From positions 1,079,298 through 1,143,297 of the forward strand of contig RPFO01000090.1 of assembly GCA_009746045.1 (NCBI GenBank): a stretch of 64,000 bases of DNA, read 5' to 3'. Positions 45,101 to 62,674 of this stretch are shown here, piece after piece. Position numbers and translations under genes: made by a program. Origin of the DNA: Mesostigma viride. Lineage: Eukaryota; Streptophyta; Mesostigmatophyceae; Mesostigmatales; Mesostigmataceae. Within the stretch, counting starts at the first letter, position 1; every line of letters begins with the position of its first letter. The notes under the pieces were generated by a model that was given only the letters and a program-made list of their open reading frames with translations, was not told the origin of the DNA and searched no databases.

Positions 45101-46775
45101 ATCCTCGAAAGGGCTCGCCCTCGTGAAGTCCAGCACGAGCGCATGTCATGGATGAGATTATCAAACGATTGTTTCAAAAAAAAGGGCAGTATGAAACGTT
45201 GGCGACGGCATCCGGCTGCACTAGGGCATCATGCCATGGGTTTCCACTACAAGCCACTGGCATGGTTAAACTGCCTTATTGGTTCACTTTGGTTTGTTCC
45301 CAAACTCTCCATGCCCACACACGAGGAAAAAACACGCAAGTAATGCTGTAAACACCAAGGAAGAGGTCACGGAGCCGAGACCTCAACTGATGTGGGAAGG
45401 AGAGTGGGAGAGAGTGGCACGGAGACTACAGAAAGTGGAAGTCCAACCTCAGGGGTTGCCTTCTGACACAATCGCCAACAACTCCTTCACAAAAACTTCC
45501 TTGCTCCTTGCCTTGTCTTTTTCTGAAATTCCGAAACTGTTTTCAACTATGGTGGCCATCGCCATGGTCATATAATCATCTTGCCCAGTATGCGCGCGAG
45601 AGATATCTGGTAACGTTTTGCTTGGAAGATCTCTGGAAATAATTGGAAGTCAAAAGCTCGCGGTAGGCATGTTATAGACCTATGCACATGAGGTGCCCCC
45701 TGGGTGCCAGGGATCGCAAAGCGCCCCCCTGGATCGAAAAGCCAAAAAAATCCCTTGGATAAAAAGGCTAAAGGTGACGTACAGTGCTCGGAGTGCGAAA
45801 GGCGTGGATGCCAAACATGAAACGGTGGCATTGTTGCCAGGGGTGGCATCATCTCATGTAAACCCACTGGTTAATAGTTGCTCAGTACTGCCGCTTCGTG
45901 CTGTCACTGCAATGTAGGAATGATATAGCTGCATAGCTTTAATAACGTATCTGCACATGGATTCAGTTTAATATAGTTATTGCGCTACATGGTAAAGCAC
46001 ATGATCCCGTGAAACCTAAGTTATCCTAGGGTTATCCCACTAGTTGGGGTGGAAAAGCGAACAATCATATTTTCAGCTTACCATGGAACAGTTAGCCAAT
46101 TTCGGAAGTAGGTGCTTGAACAGTCCTTCTGCGCATGGTGACCTGTTGTTGAATTGCCACGCAAGCAAAAAGCATCAAACAGATACAGGTACTTACATTA
46201 CAAATGCACAGCCAAACGAGGAACGAAGTTGCTGGAGTTATAACTTGCACATAGGCAGGATCGACCGATGCCAAAAGCTAACCAGTCATACTCGGGGAGG
46301 GGGGGGGGGATCAAGGGGACAGCGGGTAAGCGTGCCACGGATTCTGTATTTAGAAGATTGACAAGGACCTTTTGACCACGGAATCGAGATCGACACCAGC
46401 GTACTCTGCCGACAGTTCCAAGGATGCGTTACCCTCGAAGTGAGCTATTGATGCAGGGCACATATGCAAGCAGGAATCAATTAATTACCTGTTTATGTTT
46501 CCCAGACACACGAACAGGATATTAGGCGGATCGGCTGCCATGCTGTAGACCACAAAACTCCTGGCTCTTTCTGACGGGCGGCACTTGATCTCTGGCAGTG
46601 AATTGCTTAACCTTGGAACAAAAGTCCCCCGTTGCACAAAACTGCTACGATGTGAGGCCTGCTTGCAAGCCGGAAAGTCAAGCGCACGATTTCTTGCTGT
46701 TCGCAGAGGGCTAGACGAGGAAGCCGCGGCAGTTAAGACCGGATGGTAGGTGCACGCGACAATCCTGCTATACAT
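42142..46775 (-). CDS. Low-molecular-weight protein tyrosine phosphatase
   Basis: LMW-PTP family (PF01451), which hydrolyses phosphotyrosine through a cysteine P-loop. Exons in minus order: 46775-46489 (about 85-residue leader, then NILFVCLGNINR), an exon not securely found, 44719-44553 (VVDSCGIGGHFAGSPPATKM, then ISGLRARQVHAEDFDKFDLI and VAMDR), 43386-43305 (ENLEDLRRVCP, YKLKLLLAYAPE) and 42270-42142 (LGTEDVPDPYYVGGEGTT, then a helix and stop). Splice sites are GT-AG and phases agree. The DPYY carries the catalytic aspartate. The loop is C-x5-R, but the second loop cysteine of most homologues (CLGNICRS) is Asn. The leader is rich in R, S and A and lacks acids early, so it may be an organelle transit peptide. 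A possible missing exon near 45110-45133 (ASPFEDVVF) is weak. Confidence 0.87.
42235..42745. repeat. Tandem copies of the last phosphatase splice junction
   Basis: Five irregularly spaced copies (near 42260, 42355, 42450, 42605 and 42728) of a unit that includes GCACGTCCTCGGTGCCGAGC plus intron sequence with CAAGACAAGCACACGCCCG. The first is the real acceptor and start of the last exon. The other four lie in the intron as degenerate copies. Confidence 0.8.
43700..43865. repeat. GGCGTCCTCTCGT tandem repeat
   Basis: About ten degenerate copies of a 12-13-bp unit GGCGTCCTCTCGT, with variants GGCATACGC and GGCGTATGC. Intronic to the phosphatase gene. Confidence 0.8.
44185..44530. repeat. CACCGGTCACTCTACCCC tandem units
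   Basis: Several scattered and tandem copies of CTCACCGGTCACTCTACCCC and shorter versions. They include the stretch next to the exon 3 donor, whose CTCACCGGTCCAT (plus strand) looks like the source of the unit. Confidence 0.6.
44722..44830. repeat. G-rich purine tract beside the exon 3 acceptor
   Basis: Plus-strand purine run of GGGGGGAGAGAGGGACATTT-like units, which is the polypyrimidine tract of the acceptor on the sense strand, expanded by tandem duplication (three to four units of about 30 bp). Confidence 0.75.
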
Positions 46776-54333
<7,558 letters not shown>

Positions 54334-54640
54334 GGCACGAGCAAACACAACTAAGAGGAAACTACGGGCACTCAAATAGGATCCAGCAGAGGTTTTTCTG
54401 CGTCCGTGTCGGTGTCGTGATGTAATGGCGGGACAAACAGTCCACGGTATTACTTGCATTTGCTTTGACGAAGGCTCTCAGGGGCAGGTGTTTGCCCTGC
54501 AACCGTGGCAGATACAATCCGCATTATTCACCCTGCATCACTGGGCGGGAGGCTGACCCTTTCCTGGCTAAAACCTTCCCAACCGGTCGACATGCTTCGC
54601 CGCTTTAGCCTTCAAGGGAGACTAAGCTGTGTATCATATT
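54334..54640. other. DPM1 3' flank
   Basis: Contains TGTAA at 54421-54425 (the likely polyadenylation signal). Nothing else recognised. Confidence 0.5.
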
Positions 54641-56355
54641 CGTCGTCTGTCCCAACTCAGTCCTCACAGGAGGACTGAGTTGACAATTTTCAACCGCGTG
54701 TAGCGACTAGGTGGGGGGTCCATCCCAAATGTTTTGATGTGGATCTGGGGTGTACTAGATATCATTTTGTTGGCAAAAATACTGCATATGTGAAAACTTG
54801 ACCCGAACACCTGAAAATTACACGGACGTTGGGCGCCCCTCGCGAATTTGCATTTTTCGGGATAAGAACGAGTGGGAAAAATTCAATCAAATCCTGGTGC
54901 ATGAAGAAAAAATATAGGCATGTAAACAACATAGTTCTTGAAGCGTGGCAAAAAACTGGGCTCCATTTGGCCACTGCAACTGCCTGAAACAATTAAAAAA
55001 CTCTCAGTCCTCAGGAGAGGAATGGGGCTTTTGCTAACTTTGCTAGCATGTAAGTGCGGTCATACTACATCACCGTGGCCACCAACCATCCCAATCAACT
55101 CATTTCCCTTCAAGCATTACAGGACAACACACTTGCATCATCATACTTCAGGTATATCATGCCTTATCATGTAGTGAGAGCCTATGCATGCATGTAGGGA
55201 ATGGGCTTGGATACCTACCAACAAAGGGTTATGTTATAAGTGTCAACCACCAATATAATGGGTAGGTTAAGCATATTTCCATTGTTTCAAACAACAATAG
55301 ATATGGCTATAACTGTTTTGCCTTGCCATGATGTGGCCAACATAGTTGCTGGCACATGATGACAGTGGTTTGTCACCAAGACTTTTCACTCACCCGTAAA
55401 AGCTTGAATGCACCCTTGACGCAGCCCGTGGCCACACAATCATGCAGTATGAACGTAGCAAAAGAATAACTAACATCTATGAAGGTGTTTAAACCTGCAC
55501 AGCTCCTAAAACCCTGCACAACTACACTGGGTTAAGGCAAATGCCTGCTAACATCATCTGAAAAGGGGGTTTTAGAGAGGGGCAGGCAACGGTCAAGAAA
55601 GAGCATCAAGACTTGAACCTGACAACGCCTCGCAAGCTTAAACTCATGTACGAACATCAAGGAACGAAGAGGCAACGATTATCCGGCTTTACCTGGCACG
55701 GCTGGCGTTACCTTGGCCCAGGCGGTGCCCGCAAAAGTGGCACTTTGCGGCACATAGACCATGACGTGACAGAATGGTCGAGATCATCAAATCTATACTG
55801 TCACTCAATATATTCTAATGCAACTCATGTTAACATGTAGAAAGAAACCTATCAGCCATTGAAATTGCGCCGGAAAGCAAGCGCAGTAATCAATTCCGTC
55901 GACCTGCCTTATCGCAGTTTTTTCCAGCAAGAACAGTGCCGACACCGGGTAAATCGCATCCCCGCGAGCTAAAAATTGATTTATATCATCTTTAGGGCAT
56001 GTTAAATCTATTTACTGAGTTTGGACGGCTAACTCGTCCGCAAACGTAAACTGCATGCATGGGCGCGAGCCGCCATGGCTAGGTCGTGCATTTCCGGAAC
56101 TCGCGTTTCACGTGGAAAAGTACCCTTACCACCTGTACTTTGACCGTACAGTTAGCCGCGCATACCAAATCCAAAAAAATCCCAAAAATATGTCCAAGAA
56201 AGATCTTTTCACGTAGTATTTGAATAAATTTTGAGAGAATTTTTTTGTCAAACATTCTGACCGGGGCGAATTTTCTACGAAACCCAAAAACTCGGTCCTC
56301 TAGAGAGGACTGAGTTCAACTCAGTCCTCCGTAGAGGACCAGGGACAGACGACGA
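54641..56355. repeat. Segment bounded by inverted repeats
   Basis: CGTCGTCTGTCCC followed by AACTCAGTCCTC and GAGGACTGAGTTG at the left end is mirrored at the right end by TTCAACTCAGTCCTCC and GGGACAGACGACG. Both ends are themselves small hairpins. The 1.7 kb inside is AT-rich with no recognised gene. It could be a foldback-type element, but no target duplication is clear. Confidence 0.45.
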
Positions 56356-56730
56356 GCTAAGCAGTTGGCTTCCCGACTGCGAGGACGACCTGACGACCTG
56401 GATAGGAATGGCGTGGGCGCAACTCCGTGACGACCGCCGCTGGTGGAGCGACCCCGCCCTACCCCGGATCGTCAAGCGTGACCTCTTCAAGGTCGCCATT
56501 CTGACGATCCTTACCTACGGCGCCGAGACATGGACGCTGACGCAGAAGCTGGAGAAACGACTCGACGGCAACGTCACCAAGATGCTGCGCAAGGCTCTTA
56601 ATATCCCCTTTGGTATGCACATTAGCATTGAGGATGTGTACGCTGATTTGCCATGTGAAAGGGTTGGCAGTAGACGGGTCTACTATCGTAAACAGGGTCT
56701 GGAAAATCAACCCCGAATTTTATTTTGAGT
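56352..56730 (+). pseudogene. LINE post-RT fragment
   Basis: Reads SSWLPDCEDDLTTWIGMAWA, WWSDPALPRIVKRDLFKVAI, LTYGAETWTLTQKLEKRLDG and NVTKMLRKALNIPFGMH. This region follows the RT in the LINE ORF2 copies here, and its closest relative in the window is the minus-strand copy at 34.5-34.9 kb. It is truncated at both ends. Confidence 0.8.
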
Positions 56731-57295
56731 AATGCAATCAACAGCTCTCCGCGAGAGGATCCTGGATCATACCTTAGGTGCCGGAAAGTCCATTTCCGGT
56801 TTGGGTGACAGTGTGGCTACAAGGGAGGTGAAAATAGCTGTATGCTGGCTCCTTAACATCAAATGGGCGGAAGTCAAGACAGGCCAAGTAGGACACTGGG
56901 GGGTCCAATCTAAAGTTTAAGTAGCGCAATTGACAGATCTCGATGAGTGTAACGACTAAAAATGATCACCAGCATCATCCCTAGTCCAAATATGAAAGAT
57001 CTTTTACCTGGGTTGCCTTCCTGAGTCACAGATCTTCAAGTATCCGGGCAACGTTGAGATGGAGATTCCACAGCACGTGATTTAGGGAACCACACCCCTT
57101 GTAGACACAAAGACAAGCTTGTGCCCTAGACTTCTTCTGTGGAACTGAAAGAACAGTAGTCTAGTATCAAAGGGCTCTTATGAATGGACAACAAAGACAA
57201 GCTTTATTATACCATGATGGATCAAAACCAACGTGTCAACAATGGCGACCCCACGTCCTTGATATCGACGTGCTTGTCGAGCACGCCTCAACCAC
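56731..57295. other. No gene seen
   Basis: No recognisable gene or repeat. Confidence 0.4.
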
Positions 57296-57460
57296 GAGCC
57301 ACGAGCCACGAGCCACGAGCCACGAGCCACGAGCCACGAGCCACGAGCCACGAGCCACGAGCCACGAGCCACGAGCCACGAGCCACGAGCCACGAGCCAC
57401 GAGCCACGAGCCACGAGCCACGAGCCACGAGCCACGAGCCACGAGCCACGAGCCACGAGG
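57296..57460. repeat. (CCACGAG)n 7-bp microsatellite
   Basis: About 23 perfect copies of CCACGAG. The unit is not a known telomere repeat. Open frames across it result from the 7-bp period lacking stops in some frames. Confidence 0.97.
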
Positions 57461-57629
57461 TAGCCATGGCTGACGGCGGAGCTCATAACTTTCACGTTTG
57501 AGCCCCGAATTCAGCTGTGAATATCACTATCGCTTCGTCTTTCTAAGACGCACATGCTGATATAATTTTCCGAATCTATTACGCAATACATGACGAGCAA
57601 ACGCTCCTCGACGCAACGCAGTTTAGCGG

Positions 57630-58957
57630 ATGCGCTCGGCCATGAAAATACGTCTGCAGCTCAGGCTGCAGCTTCGCCCTCAGGTTAAGCAGGCAGCGGT
57701 GACACTTGTCGCGCACTGGTGGTCGCCCCGAACCCTCCCGGGCTCACTGCCTCGCCATCGGCATCGCCTGACCCTGAACGCACCCGCTCAGCCGACAAAA
57801 CAGGAGGGTCTTCACGCCCCTCAGAACCGCGCTTTCGGCCCCAACCTTTCCAGATCGATGATCACGACAGGACCAACATGTCTCCGGCCGATGCTATGCA
57901 CTGCATCTTCTTCGGGGACTACGTTTTACGACCTGTGCCTCCATCTCCACGACATCAATCGCCTCATCTGCACCGACGGCAACCGCTGGCACAACATCAG
58001 CATGCTGTTCGGGTGCCCCCGCCCCCAACTCCAGCATGCCATCCTCAACTCCCTTCTCATGCGCTCTGACGGCGAGATCTGGGCTCCCTCCATCTCCGCC
58101 CCCACACTTCGTTCCATCCTTACGGAAGCCTTTCAGCAGCACGTGACCCCCCTTGCCGCCGATGTGGCAGCAATGGGCGGCACGCTGGCTACTGAACTTC
58201 CTCACCTTTCCACAACCGCCGCCTCCACCTCCACTGCCATTTCCGCCTCCCGTACTGCCGACATCAAAGCCCAGCTCCTCGACCTCGACCAGCGCCTTCA
58301 AGCCACCGCCACCGCCCTTGAGTGCTTGCATGACACCGCCGGCCTCACCGCCCAGGCGGTGAAGGACATCGCTGCCCAGCCGGCACCTGCTGGCCCGGCC
58401 GGTGATGCTCCCTCCACCTGGGCGGACTTCACACCACCTCCACCACCTCCACCATCGCGGCACAACTCAAGCAACAAAAGCCCTCGACCTTCGCGAGGAA
58501 GCCGACATCACCCAGCGCAGCCACAATGTCATCGTCAAGCACTTCGACCAGCCGGCAGGTGAGACCTCGACGAGCCTTCTCACGGCATTTAAGCGCGACA
58601 TTCTTGCCCCCATGCAACTCGCTGGTGAGCTGCGGATGTCGGCTGTCCGCCTCCCCCGCGCGCGGGGTAAGGCTGGCCCGGCACCCGTGCTCCTCACCTT
58701 TCTTTAAGTACATGGCGGACAAGCTGGCGTTCCTTAAAAATGCCGCAAGAAGCTCTCGGAGACTCGCTTCACGCTGGACGACGACTTGACCCTGGCCCAG
58801 CAACAGCGGCGACGCGAGCTATGGCCGACCTACCTTCAGCTCCGGCAGAGCGCAGGGGGGAAGCCGGTATACTGGAGGGGGCGGTCATCCACGTTGACCA
58901 CAAGCCCTGGCAGGCACCTCCTGCCACCTCAGACTATATATACCATGCAGTAGTGTA
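57630..58957 (+). pseudogene. LINE ORF1, near full length, frameshifted
   Basis: Frames join as follows. The N-terminal part has HDINRLICTDGNRWHNISML and APTLRSILTEAFQQHV. A coiled-coil-like part has AQLLDLDQRLQATATALECL. A conserved part matches the ORF1 at 8.1 kb (AGLTAQAVKDIAAQPAPAGP, then SHNVIVKHFDQPAGE, RLPRARGKAGPAPVLLTF, LDDDLTLAQQQRRRELWPTY). Frame changes occur near 58440 and 58720. It shows the N-terminal domain that the 8.1-kb copy lacks. Confidence 0.78.
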
Positions 58958-59343
58958 GATTAGTCATGCAGGCTTAGCCTAGCATGTGGCCCACACGCAT
59001 ATGTGCGCCCATAATACCCCCCATGGATGATGCCTTCAGAATTTAGCCAAGCCATGCCTATAATGGGACCTCCCATGGATGTTGCATTAAGAATTGAGCC
59101 ATGCTATGCCTATGCAGAGAGATGCTCTCTGTTAAGAAGCCATGCCTTAGCTCTTGTATAGCCATGATGATCTTCCCCCACATGACAGGCTCCCCCTTAG
59201 CTGGGCATAGCTTGATAGATTGATGGGGGTGCAGGTGCCATGCATGGCGCACCTAGAGCAAGTATCGTTTGCATTCCCACTCTTGCAGGAAGTATAGCCC
59301 AGAATGTATTAAAAGCCATATGCCCCTTCTCAGGGCATACCCC
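58958..59343 (+). mobile_element. ORF1-element tail joined to LINE ORF2
   Basis: Matches (diverged) the 3' tail that follows ORF1 at 8111-7700, including CATATGCCCCTTCTCAGGGC. It stops at about 59343, short of the terminal hairpin, where ORF2 sequence begins. This suggests a chimera or two truncated insertions abutting. Confidence 0.6.
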
Positions 59344-62300
59344 TTCTTCAACCAGCTGCTCGACATAGAGAAACAGATCCCACCGTCGTCAATACATCGT
59401 TGCCATCTTGGTGGATGCCAACGCGACCCTGCCCGTGAGCCGCGGGGAGCCCTGCATGTATGCGCCGCGCCTAACCGATAGCAATGCCAACACCCCCCTT
59501 AGTACTTGAGCAACTACTCACTGAGGGGGACTTGACTGCTGCCAATACGCTGTTTGCTAATAAACCGCCTGATGCACTATAGTGACCTTTGTGGGCCCCA
59601 TGCGCAGGGCGGCTGGCTCGATGTGTATGCTTGGACTGCATACTTGTGCGCAAGTGCTCAGTGGCGCTCTTCCGTCATCGATGCCCGTACGCTGACCACC
59701 CCCAGTGTCTCATCGGATCACCGCATGGTCACCGCAACCTTGCGCCTACGTCTTCAGGCCCCTGCGCGCCGCCGCGGGCCGGCCCCGCCCTGACTGGACC
59801 TGCTTACGCCCCGTCCGTGGGCGCAGGGAGAAGTGGTCAGAGGATGACATACGCCGCGATGCAATCAGGTCTGCCTTCGTGGATGCGCAACCTTTGATGT
59901 ACCTGGATGCAGATCGCGGTGTAGATCTCACGCCACCCTACGAACTCATTCATGCGATCGGTGGAGCTTGGCTCTGAGCAGCCTTCTCCCCGAGCAACCC
60001 CGCGCGGCCCGACCAGCCCCGCTCTACCTGCGCGACGCCCCGGGGTGGTTGCCGCCCGGCTGCGGCGCTAGCGCAGGCCCGCCGCCGCGGGGAGGACCTG
60101 TACCTGTACCAGGAACGGCTTACTCAAGCATAATATACTGCCGCACATGCGGAGGAGGTGGAGACACTTGCCGCAGAAATCAATCGCCATGCACACGGCC
60201 GCCAACCAGCACAAGGCGGCCTGGCGAGCTCTCTCGACCGTCTCACCGGACGGCGGGAAACGCAACGGGCTGACATCCCAGGCACCCCCAGTGAACGCCT
60301 TGAGATTTGGTTCAGCTCCCATGCAGGCCAAACTATCGGGGGCCCCTGGCCCGCCCCCCCCGCTTGACCCCGCTGCAGCTGCACGCCCTGCGGCCAGCCG
60401 AGGCGGCCCCATTGAGTCCCCGCAGGCGCCCACCAGTGAGACGGACTATCTGGTCCCACCGCTCTCCGGCCCCCTGGTGGACGGCCCCCGCGACGAGTGG
60501 ACTCCCCAGGAATGGGCTGCTGCCATCTCCACCCTCCGCAATGATGCTGCCATGGTGGGAGTGGACAATATTTCACCGGAGGTGGTTAAGATGCCTGAGC
60601 TTGAGCCTTTCCTCCGGGGTGTTTGCAACCGGATTCTACGAGATGGCGGCCTCCCCCCCGGCGCCGACGTATTGGAAGACCGCTGTCCGGGTCATGCCTT
60701 GTAGAGCGCAAGACTGTAGAGGTAATTAGTACATACCGAGGCAAGGGGTCCGGCTGCGGATACCGGCAACTACCGCGGCGTATGCCTCCAAAGCTGCGTG
60801 CTGAAAGTCTTCATGCGTCTCCTGCTGAACCGCACGCGCGCCAGCCTCGATCCCCACCCAGGTGAGTCCCAGATGGGCTTCCGTGTTGGTCCCAATTGTG
60901 TTAAATGGTCACCATTACCGCGCGCCGCCTGATCGAGGAAGTGGGCCGCCTGGCCCCCGGCCACTTGCCCTTGCTATTGATCTTCGTGGATTACACCAAG
61001 GCATGCATGCGATACGGTTATATATGGGTCGCCCTGTGGGTGGTCCTTCACCTGTTCCGTGTCCCATCGAATGATGATCGTTTCAAGAGATCACCCGCCA
61101 GTTCTATGAAGGGTCCCAATTAAGCCCAGGTCCGTATACCGCCGACGGCGTCACTCCGGCGTTCCCCCTGCACACCGGGGTGTGGCATGCATGGGGCTGT
61201 GTGCTCTCCCCATATCTATTCATCATTATGGTGGACTATATTATGCGGCGCGTGCGGCAAGCCCGCTTCGCCCGGGTGGATCGAGGGGCGCCCGCCGGGG
61301 ATCGAGGTCACGGAATACGCCAGCTACGGCGGGGTTGACCCACCCTACCGCCTGAGCGATCTGATCTACGCTGATGACACGACACTCGTGGAAACCCGGC
61401 CCGGAGTCAGCCCAACTCTGGCTAGACAGCTTATCACCGGAAGCGCGGGCGGTGGGGCTTATGATCAGCAATTAGAAAACGGAGGTCATGGCCATCGGCT
61501 TCCCTGCTGGGATAGCCCCACCCACCCTCCTCTTGCTGGACGGCAGCCCCGTCCCCCCGGCGACTCGCTTCAAGCTCCTTGGCAGCTGGCTTCCCTCCAG
61601 TGACGGCCGACGACATCAACACCCGCATTGGTCAGGCCTGGGCGGCCCTCCGCCGCCTCGACAGGTTCTGGACCTGCCGCTACCTGAGTGAGTGACGCAA
61701 GCGCATTCTGTTCAAGGCCCTTGTCCTCAGCATCCTCCTTTATGGCTGCGAGGCGTGGACCCTGGACCAGGCGCTGAGCCAGCAGCTTGACGGCACCGTC
61801 ACTCGAATGCTCCGTCATATCCTCGGCGTCCACTACCAAGAACGCCGCACCCGGGCCGAGCTCTACATACTGCGAGCTCGATCCCTCTTGTCACCCATAC
61901 CATCCGACTCCGCCGCCTCCTCTTTGCCGGCCATCTTGCCCGCACAGACCAGGTGAATACCGATGTGGGCCCTGCCGGGGGGCTTAAGACGGGCCATTTA
62001 CAACCAGGTAGACACCTCCTCCTATGGCAGGGTCCCCTTGTCCCATCGCAACCCACTGGCAAACTTGCGTGCGCCGGGCACCGGTGCGGCGCGACCCGCC
62101 GACCCGGACCTATGTGACACAACTGCTTGAAGATGCAGGGCTTCTGGGACTTTCCGTACTCCGCGCCCGCATGATTGACAAGGAGAAATGGGCTGGCAGC
62201 CATCTACGATAAGCACCTTCCTGAGGGGTATGCTCCTGTTTTCTCCCCACGGGCCCCGCGGCCCGTTGCTAGCCAGGGTAGATCGAAGTCCGCAGGTGGA

Positions 62301-62605
62301 GGTTATTGGTCCTGAGGACAGCCGCTACATGCACTACCGCCTCGTCTGCCGTTACAGTAGAGGACATGCAGCTCGGATGAGGATTACATCCCCATCTAGT
62401 GCTTAACGGTTAGGGGATGATGCAGAAGATATTTTTTAAAACTTTTGTGTAATTATTTTTCTAATGAGATTAGCATAGCACTCCGTGGCATGCCTTTGCG
62501 CATGACACGCAAGTATACTTACTTACTCACTTACTTCTCAGGGATATACATGTACTCCCAACGGAGTTATGTTCTTAATAATGAGTTAATTCATTAATTA
62601 ATGCC
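59344..62605 (+). pseudogene. LINE ORF2 (endonuclease and RT), multiply frameshifted
   Basis: The order of motifs is that of an APE-type LINE ORF2: endonuclease pieces YIVAILVDANATLPVSRG (near 59395) and SSDHRMVTATLRLR (near 59712); RT pieces AAMVGVDNISPEVVK (60555), NYRGVCLQSCVLKVFMRLLL (60770), QMGFRVG (60870), LIFVDYTKA (60978), GCVLSPYLFII (61195), LIYADDTTLVE (61357), FKLLGSWLPSSDG (61570); and post-RT LFKALVLSILLYGCEAWTLD, RLLFAGHLARTDQ. The stop is at 62210. The 3' end at about 62550-62600 has GTACTCCCAACGGAGTTATG and an AATTAATT tail. More than six frame changes make it inactive as read. Confidence 0.85.
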
Positions 62606-62674
62606 TCAACCTTAGCCTGAAGAGAACCAATCAAAATCATGGAATTCTAAACGAGATCTTCGTATCCTTGATGG

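Noticed and set aside
45040-45136. Candidate missing exon of the phosphatase gene (ASPFEDVVF)
   Set aside because: The start resembles the RSP segment and gives the right phase after an AG, but the following residues do not match the family and no convincing donor follows.
44900-45136. Proline-rich minus-strand frame (PPPPEPPAHP) as a coding exon
   Set aside because: It is the sense strand of expanded pyrimidine tracts upstream of the phosphatase exon 3 acceptor.
57180-57501. Frames of about 100 residues over the CCACGAG repeat
   Set aside because: Pure 7-bp periodicity; no other coding evidence.
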